From NCBI RefSeq assembly GCF_014066305.1, contig NW_023501047.1, positions 744,001 through 808,000 of the forward strand: DNA of 64,000 nucleotides, in the 5' to 3' direction. Positions 49,727 to 63,471 of this stretch are shown here, in pieces. Position 1 is the first letter of the stretch, and the number at the start of each line of letters is the position of its first letter. Source of the DNA: Letharia columbiana (Eukaryota; Ascomycota; Lecanoromycetes; Lecanorales; Parmeliaceae). The position numbers and the translations under genes are program-made. Below the pieces are notes generated by a model. That model was not told the origin of the DNA. It was given only the letters and a program-made list of their open reading frames with translations, and ran no database searches.

Positions 49727-50342
49727 CGTAAAGGCCTATGAATTAAATTCATAATTTTTTTTTTGATTAGGGCTATCGAGTAAACAGATGAGCGATATTT
49801 GAATTCCTTACGCTTTAATAATTATAAGACTATATTTAAAAATTCTTTTTTTATCTAAAAGCACACATTTCGTTCTATAATTCAAAAAAAAATGTCAAAA
49901 TTTAAATAGAAAACAAAAAAGTTATTCTAAAATCAAATAATGTGTATCTATTTTTTAATTAGGGCTGTCCGGCTGTCGAGCGAACTCTAGTGAGCGATAT
50001 TTGAATTCCTTGCGCTTTAATAATTATAAGACCAAATTTTATAATTCTTAAAAATTGGGAAAGCGCAAATAACGCTTTATAATTTGATAATTTAAAAAAA
50101 AATTTCAAAATTTCAATGAAAAACAAAAAAGTTATTCTATTTATGAATAACGTACCCTAATTTTTTAATAAGGGAGACGCGGGAGGGCGAGATTTTGATG
50201 GTTACGAACGCTAATTTATTTACTCGTAATAACTCAGCCGGTCTAGCCAAAGAGCGTAGTGACCCTAAATTTATAATTGGCTACATATACAAATTCAAGG
50301 TTTTATAGCTTAGCTCTATCTTATTCTTTTATATATACTAAT
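49727..50342 (+). repeat. Family R copy, long form, lightly mutated
   Basis: It starts taaaggcctatgaattaaat and ends cttattcttttatatacta. It contains a duplicated centre (two gggctrtcgag blocks and two A-rich cores), which explains its ~615 bp length. Words such as gacgcgggagggcgagatt retain their G residues. Confidence 0.65.
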
Positions 50343-50350
50343 ATAAAAGA

Positions 50351-50808
50351 ACGAGTAAAGGCCTATAAATTAAATTCATAACTATTTTTTTTAATTAGGG
50401 CTGTCGAGTAAATTTAATAAGCGAACTTTTAATAGGCGATATTTAAATTCGTTGCCTTTAAACATTTATAAGACTAAATTTAATAATTCTTTTTTTATTT
50501 GAAAGCCTACATTTCGTTCTATAATTGAAAAGAAAAATTATAAAATTTTAATAGAAAACAAAAAAGTTATTCTCAAATTAAATAATATACATCTATTTTT
50601 AATTAGAGCTGTCAAGCGAACTTTAATAAGCGATATTTGAATTTCTTACGCTTTAATAATTATAAGACTAATTTAGAAATTCTTTTTTTTATCTAAAAGC
50701 CCATATTTCGTTCTATAATTTAAAAAAAAAATCTTTAAGTTTTAATAGAAAATAAAAAAGTTATTCTATATGTTAATAACGTATATCTATTTTTTTAATA
50801 AGAGAGCT
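50351..50808 (+). repeat. Family R copy, cut by copia LTR
   Basis: It starts acgagtaaaggcctataaat directly after the preceding copy. The match stops after ttttttaataagagagc, exactly where the copia LTR begins. The last ~170 bases of the R family are missing, so the retroelement or a deletion truncated it. Confidence 0.6.
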
Positions 50809-53800
50809 TATTAAAATATGAGGTAGAACACTTAGTTATATTAACTATTAAGTTCTATAAAAGAAAAGAGCGACTAGATACGAATATACTAAGGCGTATT
50901 ATATAACTATATTATATAATTATTAAGACGCTAAGAGTTATATAATTCGAATTTTAATATTCTTCTTCGTATATATTCTTCTATACGCGAAATTCGATAA
51001 ATACGAAGTTTAATATTAACGATATTAAAATTAGATAGATAAGATAAAAATAATTTAATCGATTTTCGCTAGAGTTTAATATTAAATAATTAAAGTAAAG
51101 TTTAAGTTAAATAATTAAAGTAAAGTTCGAGTTAAGTAATTAAAGTAAATTTAATATTAAATAATTAAAGTAAAGTTTAAATAAAATAATTAAAATAAGT
51201 TTAGCGCTAGATAATTAAAATAAAATTCGAGTTAGATAATTAAAATAAAGTTCGAGCTAGATAATTAAGATAAAGTTCGAGCTAAATAATTAAAGTAAGT
51301 TTAACGTCGAATAACTAAAGTAAAAATTTAAAATCTAAAAACGACTATATTAAACCCTTAAATTCCACTTTTTATTAAAAAACGGTTTTTCGAAAATTTT
51401 ATTTCTAGGCTATCTAGTATATATTAAAAATCGATTAATTTAAAGTCGAAGAATATTTATAAGAATAACTAAATAAAATAATTAAAAGAAATTCTCTATT
51501 TTATATATTATAATCGATTATAAAGCTTTTATAAAGTTATTTTAGATATCTAATTTTTTAATAATAATAATTAATAATAATAGTAGTATAGATAGAATAT
51601 TTTAAAAGAGTTTTAAAGATTTAATAGCGATAGCGATAATAGCGTTAAAGAAATAGCTATTTTAATATAGAATAGCGAGTTTATAGAGTATTAAATCTAA
51701 GACTCGATGAACGGTTTAAATAAATTACTTAAACTACGAAGATTAATAAAATAACTTCTTTAAAGTTAAAGTTAATTCCCCTAAATAGATAATATTATAA
51801 ATAATATTTTAATTTAATTAATATACGAAACTTCTTAAATTTATTCTTAAATAATATCTTAATAAGTTTATTAATTATCTATTATTTAATAAAGATATAT
51901 TTAAAAATAATAATATTAATAATAACTTATTCTTATATATAATAATACTAAATATTAATATACTTAATATATATATAAAATTAAGAATTTTTAATAAGAA
52001 TTATAGTACTCTAATTATTATAATAAATAATAATAATTTATATATACTTAGCGTTAAAATTAAATTAATTAAAAAGTTTATATAATTAAATTATCTTTTT
52101 AATAGCTTATATCTAATTAATATATTTAATCTTATAAAAAAATAGCGTTATAATAGATTATTATTTCGATAACTAATTAATAGTAATACTATTTATATTA
52201 AAAATATAATTAAAAATAAAATATTAAATATCTTAATTACTTATCTAATTCATATTTATATAATTAATAAATAATTTTAAATCTCCTCTAAATATTAATT
52301 ATTAATTCTTAATATTATTTAAATATTAAAAGATACGCTTAATAGTCTTTTAATAAAATTTATCGAAATTTAAAATATATCTAAAGTTTATTAAAACGGC
52401 GAATACGATATTAAGTTAAATATTTAATATTATATATATAAATAATTTTATAATTAACTAATAAATATAATAAGATTAATCGATAAAGATAAAATTATCT
52501 TTAATAATATAAAACTTATCGCTATTAATAAGAGTAGATAATAATATAAAGCTTAATATATTATATTTCTTTAAAAACTTTTTAATATAATCTTTTTAGC
52601 TAAAATATAGAATTTAATTAATATAATCTTTAATAACTATTATATTAAGATAATAGATATAAAATTCTAAATCGATTATTTCGAACTTCTTATTAAGTTT
52701 ATTCTTAATATCTTATATTTTAATTTTATTAAGATCTATAAATAGAATATCGTTTATATAAATAGTAATAATAGTAATATTATTAATAAATATAGAGAGA
52801 TTAATAGTAATAGATTTAAAATTTAATTTCTTTAAATAGATTATAAGGATATTATATTAAACTCTAAAGAATTACTTTAAATTATAAAGTATTTTAATAA
52901 GTTTATATATCTTATTTTTTTAGTCTTTAATTTTAAAGCTAGTAGATTAAATAATATAAATTATTTTTTTAATATTACCTTATTATATAGAAAAATAGTT
53001 TTAATATTTATTTATTTAAATTTTTAATTTAAGATAACTATTAATATAAAGATTACTTTATAATTTATAAATTTAATAATAAAAACGAAGATTTCGTTAA
53101 AGTTAATCTCTTCTTATTATTTAAAATTATAAATAATTTAGCGAGCTTTATATTATATAATCTTCTCTATAAAATTACGCTTAAGCTTATAAATCTATTA
53201 ACCTTTTAAGATATATATATTTAATAAAAAAAATTATTAGAGTTTAAATTCTATTAATAATAAGCGAGTTAATTTCTTTCTCTATAGTAATTTTTTAATA
53301 TATCTTATAATAAGAGTTCGATATAATTTTCTTATAAATTTAAGATTTATAAAATTTAAAAAAAGAGACTTTTATTAATAGCGCTAGAGGATCTAAAAAG
53401 AGTTTTCTATATACTTTTAAAATATTAAATAAATAATTTATTATTAAGATTAAATTATAATTACTTATAAAGTAAGTAATAAATTTAAAAAGCGTCGTTA
53501 TAAAGGCTATAGAGAGAGTTTTATTATTAAATATATTAGATAATTACTCTTTTAAAGATCTCGAGTTAGCTAAGACTACTAGTCGAGCCCTTTTAAAGAT
53601 TTAAATAGAATTAAGTAAATTATTAACTTTATCTTTAATAAAAATTATTTTATCTCTTTTAATAATTCTTCTTTATCTCTTTTAATAATTCTTCTTTAAA
53701 ATTATAAATAAAGAGAAAAAATAATTTTTAAAATAATTAATAGTTTTAATAAGCTAGTAATCGTTATAATAAGCTATTATTTTAATATTATTACGCGTAT

Positions 53801-55480
53801 TCTTTTTTAAAATAAAGAATATAGACTTAAAAGAGATATTATCGAATTACTTAATATTCGAGATAATAATAATCTTATTACTATTTAAGAGTATATAATA
53901 AAAATAATCTTAATAATTTATAAGTTATTTTTTAATTATATAATTTTAATACTTTTTTTAATTAATAGCTTTAAATATAATTTAATAAAAATCTATTTAT
54001 CTAATAATATATAAATAAAAAATATTATAAGAAAAATCGATATAAATCTTAAAAGAAGTAATATCTTACTTAATTACGAATTAATGATTATATAAATAAT
54101 TCTTAATATAAATAAACTCGATCTAATATTTCTATAATAAGTCGCTCTTCTTAAATATTACGCTAACTTTATACTAAATAATAATATTTAATTATTTAAA
54201 CTTATTATTTATTTAGAAGTTTTTTAATATAATATCTTTTTAGATAATTTCTCTAAATAGATAAAAGACTTTTATTTTATAATTTTATAATTTTATATTA
54301 TAATTAAACCGAAGATAAATATAATAATAATTATTATATTTTATATTATTAAGGAAAAGTTTAAATATAATAAGAATAAATTTATTAGACTTATTTAATA
54401 AAAGATAAATATTAAAGTATAAAGTAAAATTATTTAAAAAGATAATTATAAATATATAGCTATTATAAAAAGCGTTAAATAATTTTTAGAGATTAATATA
54501 AATTAAGTTATTCTTCTATCTCTTAAAAATAATATAATATTTATAAAATTTTATTTTAAGATTAATTACGAAGTATAACTCGTAGATATTATTAAAAAAA
54601 GATTTAGAAGAATTTATTCTAATATATATTCTAATTATCTTTTTAATATTCTAAATATCTAAATAATTTATATAAATATATTATATATATAAAGTCTTTT
54701 TATAAATCTAAAATTCTTACTAATTAAAGGGCTTTATAAACTCGATAGAGAATTTATTATAAGCGAGAATTTCTTTATTAATAATAATTAAGATTAGAGA
54801 GATATCTTCTTAAATATTAAACGTATAAAAGCGGCTTTAAATATATTTAAAGAAAAACTACTATTTTTCTATAAAAAGACCGTCGAGAATAAAAGAAAGC
54901 GAGTATTATTACTTCTTTAATTATCTCTTAAAAATAAGATTAAAATTATATTTAGATATATATTAGATATTATTAAGAATTTAAATATATTTAATATTCT
55001 TTATCTTATATTTAAGATTAATATTATTAAAATCGAAAGTTATATAATTATTATTAATAATAAATTTATAGAATAAAATTTCTAAAATTTAGAGAAGATC
55101 TTAAAAATTAAGAAATTATAAATAATATATTAAATATACGCGTAATTACGAAGTTAAAGAGAGAATATTATCGCTATAATAAAAAATATAATAATAAAGA
55201 TTTTATTTAAGAATTTAATTTTAAAAGATTTATAGATTTTATTATTTAAGATTTAAGAATTAGCGATAAATATAATAGCGATATAAGCGATAAAATAGTA
55301 TATTATTATAAATTAAATAATTATAATAACTATCTTAACGCTAAAAGATTAATTCTTCTCTTTTTTAAATTTTTTAAACTTAAATTTAATATTAATATTA
55401 TTATCTTTTTAATTATCTCTTTTATCTTAATTATTATAACTATCGTAATCTTTATTTTTAGAGATTTAAGATTTTTTTAA
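50809..55480 (-). mobile_element. Ty1/copia retrotransposon, minus orientation, truncated, RIP-mutated
   Basis: LTR at 50,809-50,959 (151 bp, tattaaaatatgaggtagaa to attttaata). Inside come a ~25 bp minisatellite (51,075-51,320) and a minus-strand copy of the polyprotein gene. Sequence is the inverse of 58,345-62,843; for example 52,490-52,590 matches 61,200-61,310. The copy stops at about 55,480, in the region corresponding to the gag zinc-knuckle end, where homopolymer DNA begins. All frames carry stops. No intact product. Confidence 0.75.
51075..51320 (-). repeat. ~25 bp minisatellite in copia 3' region
   Basis: About ten units of ttaaataattaaagtaaagt-like sequence with an alternating spacer (tcgagt or taatat). 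The counterpart in the plus element is at 62,465-62,745, and a shorter array is at 63,735-63,860. Confidence 0.7.
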
Positions 55481-55821
55481 ACGCCCTTCCCCTTTAAATT
55501 TTTTGGTTAAAAAAATTTATTTATTTTTAATTTTAATTATAAAAGGGATAAAAAAAAAATATTATTGTGTTTTTTTTTTTTTTAAAAAATAAAAAAAAAA
55601 AATTTTAAATTTTTAAAAAGGGGGGGGGGGGGGGGGGGAGGTTAAAAAAACAAAAAAAAAAAAAATTTTTAAAAAAAAAAAAAACCCTTTTTTTTTATTT
55701 GGGGGGGGGGGATAATTTTTTTTGGGGGGGGGGGTGGGTTTATATTTTTTTTTTTATTTTAATTTTTTAAAAAAAAAAAAAAAAAAAAATTTTTTTTTTT
55801 TTTTTTTTTTTTTTTATTAAA
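55481..55821. other. Homopolymer-rich stretch, probable assembly artefact
   Basis: Long runs of G, A and T alternate (for example a run of 18 G near 55,621 and more than 20 T near 55,795), unlike anything else in the window. It lies between inverted copia copies. It has no coding or repeat structure and is best read as poor consensus across a region that was hard to assemble. Confidence 0.7.
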
Positions 55822-58800
55822 ATTGGAATTCGAATCACGTGACTCTTGGCGTCTTGGCGATCACGTGATATGGTCACGTAACACGCCTTAGTGTGTTTAT
55901 ATCTAGTCGCTCTTTTCTTTTATAGAACTCTCTAGTTAATATAACTAAGTATTCTATCTTATATTTTAATAGATTATAAGCCTAAACTCTATTCGATAAC
56001 TATTTTAATTATTTTATAATTTATCTACTATTTATTATAGCTATAACTACTTTTAGCGTATTTATTATATTAATATTTATTAAATAATAGTAGTTATAAT
56101 CGCGGAGAATCTCTTTTATTAATCTTTATAATATAAGTATTTCTTATTTTAAGATAATTATTTAGATTAGACGATATACATTAAATACGCTTTTAATTAA
56201 AAGAATAGAAATAACGAGTAAGGGGGGCTATATCGAAATTATTAATATATTAATATATTATATTAATAATTTAGTATATAAACTCTCTTATCGCTTTTTA
56301 TATAAGATAATTTAAGGCGAGTTAAGATATATTATATTTAATTATATAATATCGAAGTTATTATACGCCGTAATAAGATATTATATACTTATACTTTTTC
56401 GTTATATAATCGCTATAATCGCTAAAATATTATTAATTTTTTTATATTAAATAGAATACGCTAAAGATAAGAGATAATATATTCTTATTCTTATATTTCG
56501 CTATATTAAAAACTAATATTAAGCGATTAAACTCTAATATCTTATTATATAATTTCTATAATAAAGATTAAAATATAGTTTAAGATAATAATATAACGCT
56601 AAAAGAGAAAATAATCTATATCTTATATACTCGATATATTAATATATAAAGAAAAATTACTCTTTATCGTAGTAATTAAAAAATAATTATTCTTTATATT
56701 TATATAAATAAAGCGATCTTATAAAGAAGCTTTAATTAATTTTAATAAATAAGCGAAGCGAAATTATAAATAATCTTATATTTAATCTTAATTAATTTCT
56801 TTGATAGAAGAGTTAATTAATAGAAGATATTATATTATAAATATAATAAAAAATAATTAAAATAATCGCGATAATAATATAAAAAATAAAATTTAATTAA
56901 ATCCCCCCTTAAGTATAAAGAGTAGTAATTTTCTATAAAGATTTTATATACTTATATTATATTTCCCCTTAATATCTATAAATTAAAGTCTATCTTTTTA
57001 AAGTATTATTAATTATATTATAGATTATAATATAAAATTTCTTTTTAAATAACGCTTTAAGTTATATCGAGCTAATCTTAAAGTTTAATAGGATTTTCTT
57101 TATACGCTTTAAATAATTATAAATATTTTAAATATAAATAATATCGATAGCGAGTATATTTTAATTTCTTATATCGATTCTATTATTATATCGAGTTAAT
57201 TTATTCTTAAATTACTATTAGAGTTAATCTTAAATAAAGAGTTTTTAAATTTAAAGCGAAGCTAGTTTTATTAATATTATTTATCTTATTTATTTTATTA
57301 AGCTCTATTATATTATAAATCTTATTTTTAAATTTAAGCTTTTATTAAAGCTTTTTTCTATTAAGCTCTAAAAATTAAATTAATTTTTTATAAATAGTAT
57401 TATATCTAAATATATTAATATTAAGCTTTTAATTAATTTAAATTAACTTTATTAAATTTCTATATTTAAAAATACTTTTAATTATTATAAATAAAAGTAG
57501 AATATATAAGATTTCTTTATATTACTAGATCTTTAATATTATATTAAAATCGATATCGTTTAATTAATTTCTTATCTAGCGATTATTGTAAGAATAATAA
57601 TAAATTAGCGATTTATAAAAAATATTTTTAAAACTATTATTAATATAGATATTATAATATAAATTAAAGTATATTATAAACTCTATATTATAATAAAAAC
57701 TCGCTATAAAAATAATCTACGTGATTTTATTAAAAGCTATATTAACGCTATAATTATTTAAAAGAATTTAAAAGAATATAAATCTCGTAAATTAGATATT
57801 CTTAATTTTATTATTTAAAGACTAAAGTCTCTTACTCTTACCGTCTATAAAAATAAGCTATAAATCTATATTAATTAATTTATAAATCTATTATAAGAGA
57901 TTAATAGTTTATCTAAGAAATATCCCTTTATTATTAATAAGAATTAAAAGATTTATTATTTTTATAAGAGTTTAGATAATTAATATATTTAATATCGCGA
58001 GATCTATAATTAAAATTATAACTTTTATAATAAGAATAAATCTTTTAAATTTACGCTAGCTTATATTAGAATATAATAACTTAATATTATCTCTAATTCT
58101 ACTATCTTTATTAAGTTCTTTAATACTTATATAATAACTATTTATATTAAAATAGATATTTATATTTTTATTTCTATAACGTCTATATTAGTTAAATATT
58201 ATATTTAAAATAATATTAATTCTAATAACTCTTATATCTAAATATAAATCTATAAATATTATATTATTTATAATAAGAATTTTTATTTTATTAAGAAGTA
58301 TCTCGAATAGCTAAAGTATAAGCGCGCTCGCGAAGAATCTTAAATTTTTAAAAATAGAGATCGCGATAATTATAGCGATTAAGATAAAAAAGGCGATTAA
58401 AAAGATAATAATATTAATATCGAATTTAAGTTTAAAAAGTTTAAGAAAGAGAAGAATTAATCTTTTAGCGTTAAGATAGTTATTATAACTACTTAATCTA
58501 TAATAATAGCGCTATTTTATTACTTATATCGCTATTATATTTATTACTAATTCTTAAATCTTAAATAATAAAATCTATAAATCTTTTAAGATTAAATTCT
58601 TAAATAAAGTTTTTATTATTACACTTTTTATTATAATAATAATATTCTCTCTCTAGCTTCGTAATTATATATATACTTAATATATTACTTATAATTTCTT
58701 AATTTTTAAAATCTTCTCTAGATTTTAAGAATCTTATTTTATTAATAAACTCGTCGATAATAGTTATATAACTTTCGACTTTAATAATATTAATTTTAAA

Positions 58801-61800
58801 TATAAGATAAAGAGTATTAAGCGTATTTAAACTCTTAATAATATTTAATATATATCTAAATACGATTTTAATTTTATTTTTAAGAGATAATTAAAGAAGT
58901 AATAATACTCGCTTTCTTTTATTTTTAGCGATCTTTTTATAGAAAAATAGTAGTTTTTCTTTAAATATATTTAAAGCCGCTTTTATACGCTTAATATTTA
59001 AGAAGATATCTCTCTAGCCTTAATCGTTATTAATAAAGAAATTCTCGCTTATAATAAATCTTCTATCGAGTTTATAAAGCTCTCTAATTAATAAGAGTCT
59101 TAAATTTATAAAAAGACTTTATATATATAATATACTTATATAAATTATTTAGATACTTAGAATATTAAGAAGATAATTAAAATATATATCGAAATAAATC
59201 TTTTTAAATCTTCTTTTAATAATATTTATAAGTTATATTTCGTAGTTAATCTTAAAATAAAGTCTTATAAACGCTATATTATTTTCGAGAGATAAAAGAA
59301 TAACTTAATTTATATCGATCTTTAGAGATTATTTAATATCTCTTATAACGACTATATATTTATAATTATCTTTTTAAATAATTTTACTTTATACTTTAAT
59401 ATCTATCTTTTATTAAATAAATTTAATAAGTTTATTCTTATTATATTTAAGCTTTTTCTCGATAATATAAAATATAATAATTATTATTATACTCGCCTTC
59501 GCTCTAATTATAATATAAAATATTAGAATTATAAAATAAAAGTCTTTTATCTATCTAGGGGAATTATCTAAAAAGATATTATATTAAGAAATCTCTAAAT
59601 AAATAGTAAATTTAAATAATTAAATATTATTATTTAGCGTAAAGCTAGCGTAATATTTAAGAAAAGCGATTTATTATAGAAATATTAAATCGAGTTTATT
59701 TATATTAGAAATTATTTATATAATCGCTAACCCGTAATTAAGCGAGATATTACTTCTTTTAAAATTTATATTAATTTCTCTCTTAATATTTTTTATCTAT
59801 ATATTATTAGATAAATAAACTTTTATTAGATTATATTTAAAGTTATTAATTAAAAAAAGTATTAAGATTATATAATTAAGAGATAACTTATAAACTATTA
59901 AGATTATTTTTATTATATACTCTTAAATAATAATAAAATCGCTATTATCTCGAATATTAAGTAATTTAATAATATCTCTTTTAAGTCTATATTCTTTATT
60001 TTAAAGAAGAATATATATAATAATATTAAAATAATAATTTATTATAACGATCGCCGGCTTATTAAAACTATTAATTATCTCGAGAATTATCTTTTCTCTT
60101 TATTTATAGTTTTAAAGGAGAATCGCTAAAAGAGATAAGTAACTTTCGTTAAAGATAAAGTTAATAATTTATTTAATTTTATTTAAATTTTTAAAAGAGC
60201 TTAACTAGTAGTTTTAGTTAATTTAAGATTTTTAGAAGAGTAATTATCTAATATACTTAGTAATAAAACTCTCTCTATAGCCTCTATAACGGCGTCTTTT
60301 AAATTTATTACTCGCTTTATAAATAATTATAACTTAATTCTAGTAATAAGTCGCTTATTCGATATCTTAAGAGTATATAAAAAACTCTCTTTAAATCCTC
60401 TAGCGCTATTAATAAAAGCCTTCTCTTTTAAATTCTATAAATCTCGAATCTATAAGAAAATTATATCGAACTCTTATTATAAGATATATTAGAAAATTAC
60501 TATAAGAAAAGAAGTTAACTCGCTTATTATTAATAGAACTTAAACTCTAATAAATCTTTTATTAAATATATATATTTTAAAAGATTAATAGATTTATAAG
60601 CTTAAGCGTAATCTTATAAAGAAGATTATATAATATAAAGCTCGCTAAATTATTCGCGACTTTAAATAATAAAAAGAGATCGACTTTAATAAAATCTTTA
60701 TTTTTATTATTAAGTTTATAAATTATAAAGTAATCTTTACGCTAATAGCTATCTTAAATTAAAAGCTTAAATAAATAAATATTAAAATCGCCTTTTTATA
60801 TAGCGATATTAAGAAGATAATTTATATTATTTAATTTATTAGCTTTAAGATTAAAGGCTAAAAGAATAAGATATATAAGCTTATTAAGATACTTTATAGC
60901 TTAAAATAATTCTCTAGAATTTAATATAATACTCTTATAATCTATTTAAAAAAACTAAATTTTAAATTTATTATTATTAATCTCTCTATATTTACTAATA
61001 ATATTATTATTATCGCTATTTATATAAATAATATTCTACTCGCTAATCTCGATAAAATTAAAATATAAAATATTAAGAATAAGTTTAATAAGAAGTTCGA
61101 AATAATTAATTTAAAATCTTATATCTATTATCTTAATATAATAATTATTAAAAATTATATTAATCGAATTCTACGTCTTAACTAAAAAGGCTATATTAAA
61201 AAGTTTTTAAAGAAATATAATATATTAAGCTTTACGCTATCGCCTACTCTTATTAATAATAATAAATTTTATATCGCTAAAGATAATTTTATCTCTATTA
61301 ATTAATCTCGCTATATCTATTAATTAATTATAAAATTACTTATATATATAATACTAGATACTTAATTTAATATTATATTCGCTATTTTAATAATCTCTAG
61401 ATATATTTTAAACTCGAATAAATTCTATTAAAAGGCTATTAAGCGTATTTTTCGATATCTAAATAATATTAAAAACTAATAATTAATATTTAGAGGAGAT
61501 CTAAAATTACTTATTAGCTATATAGACGCGAACTAAGTAAATAATTAGAATACTTAATATTTTACTTTTAATTATATCTTTAATATAAATAATATTATTA
61601 TTAATTAATTATTAAAACGATAGTCTATTATAGCGCTATTCTCTTATAAGATTAAATATATTAATTAGACGTAAGCTATTAAGAAGATAATTTAATTATA
61701 TAAATTTCTTAATTAATTTAATCTTAGCGCTAAGTATATATAGACTATTATTATCTACTATAATAATTAGAATACTATAACTCTTATTAAAAATTCTTAA

Positions 61801-62994
61801 TTTTATATACGTATTAAGTATATCAATATTTAATATTACTATATATAAGAATAAGTTATCGCTAATATCGTTATTCTTAAATATATTTCTATCGAATAAT
61901 AGATAATTAATAAACTTATTAAGATACTATTTAAGAATAAATTTAAGAAGTTTTATATATTAATTAAACTAAAATATCGTTTATAGTATTATCTATTTAG
62001 GGGAGCTAACTTCGACTTTAGAGGAGCTATTTTATTAATCCCCGTAGTTTAAATAATTTATTTAAGTCGCCCGCCGAGCCTTAGGCTTAATACTCTATAA
62101 ACTCGCTATTCTATATCGAAATAGCTATTTCTTTAGCGCTATTACCGCTATCGCTATTAAATCTTTAAAGCTCTTTTAAAATACTCTTATCTATATTACT
62201 ATTACTATTAACCACTATTACTAAAGAATTAAATATCTAAAATAGCCCTATAGAAGCCTTATAGCCGGTCGCAATATATAAGACGAAGAATTTCTTCCAA
62301 TTATTTTATTTAGTCACCCCTACGAATATCCTCCGGCCTCGAATTGATCGATTTTTGGTGTATACTAGATGGCCTGGAAATAAAATTTTTAAAAAACCGT
62401 TTTTTAATAAAAAGTGGAATTTGGGATTTGATATAGTCGTTTTTAGATTTCGACTTTTTACTTTTAAACTTACTTTGGCGCTAAACTTTACTTTAATTAT
62501 TTTAGCTTTTAACTATTTACTCTAACTTTACTTTAATTATTTAACGCTAAACTTACTTTAGCTATTTAACTTAAACTTTACTTTAATTATTTAACGCTAA
62601 ACTTACTTTATATTACTAGCTCTAAACTTTACTTTAATTATTTAACGCTAAAACTTACTTTAGCTATTTAACTCGAACTTTACTTTAACTATTTAGCTCG
62701 AACTTTACTTTAACTATTTAGCGCTAAACTCTAGCGAAAATCGATTAAGTTATTTTTATCTTATCTATTCGATTTTAATATCGTTAGCGTTAAACTTCGT
62801 ACTTATCGAATTTCGCGTATAAAAGAATATATACGAAGGGGAGTATTAGAATTCGAATTATATAACTCTTAGCGTCTTAGCGATTACGTAATATAGTTAC
62901 GTAATACGCCTTAGTATATTTATATCTAGTCGCTCTTTTCTTTTATAGAACTCTATAGTTAATATAACTAAGTATTCTATCTTATATTTTAATA
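55822..62994 (+). mobile_element. Ty1/copia retrotransposon, plus orientation, full length, RIP-mutated
   Basis: 5' LTR 55,822-55,971 and 3' LTR 62,844-62,994 (151 bp). The 5' LTR lost its first bases at the artefact but is less mutated, keeping cgaatcacgtgactcttggc. Decayed coding order fits copia: a gag zinc-knuckle-like stretch near 58,240, then protease/integrase, reverse transcriptase and RNase H. The RT active-site region is at about 61,010-61,060 (reads YINNILLANL; the D-D pair appears as N-N). It is followed by the ISRYILNSNKFY and RYLNNIKN blocks and an RNase H end near 61,510-61,720. Stops interrupt all frames. At 7.2 kb it is long for copia; 55,972-57,500 has no recognised content. 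No functional product is expected. Confidence 0.75.
62465..62745 (+). repeat. ~25 bp minisatellite, plus element
   Basis: About eleven units around aactttactttaattattta, with less RIP than the body. Together with 62,280-62,450 this is the best preserved part of the element. Confidence 0.7.
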
Positions 62995-63471
62995 GTACTT
63001 CTTAATAAAATAAAAATTCTTATTATAAATAATATAGAATTTATAAATCTATATTAAAATATAAGAGTTAATAAAATTAAAATTATTTTAGATATAATAT
63101 TTAATTAATATAGACGCTATAAAAATATAAATATAAATATCTATTTCGATATAGATAGCTATTATATAAATATTAAAAAACTTAATAAAAATAATAAAAT
63201 TAGAGATAATATTAAACTATTATATTTTAGCGTAGATTAATATAAATTTAAAAGATTTATCTTTATTATAAGATTTATAATTAATATAGAGATCTATTAT
63301 ATTTCTCGACTTACTACCACCTTTATAATATTAAAATTTCAGAGATCTCTTTACTTCGTTCTTATTTATATTTAATATATTATAAGTTTCTTATATTCTT
63401 ATTTAAATTTATCTATATTAATATTAAAATATATCTCTTTATAAATATCGATTATCTATATATTATAATTA
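62995..63471 (-). mobile_element. Copia internal fragment, minus orientation
   Basis: Directly after the LTR, 62,997 to about 63,270 is the inverse of about 58,070-58,310 of the plus element (gag end). It is a broken copy joined to the LTR. The last 200 bases are less clear. Confidence 0.55.
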
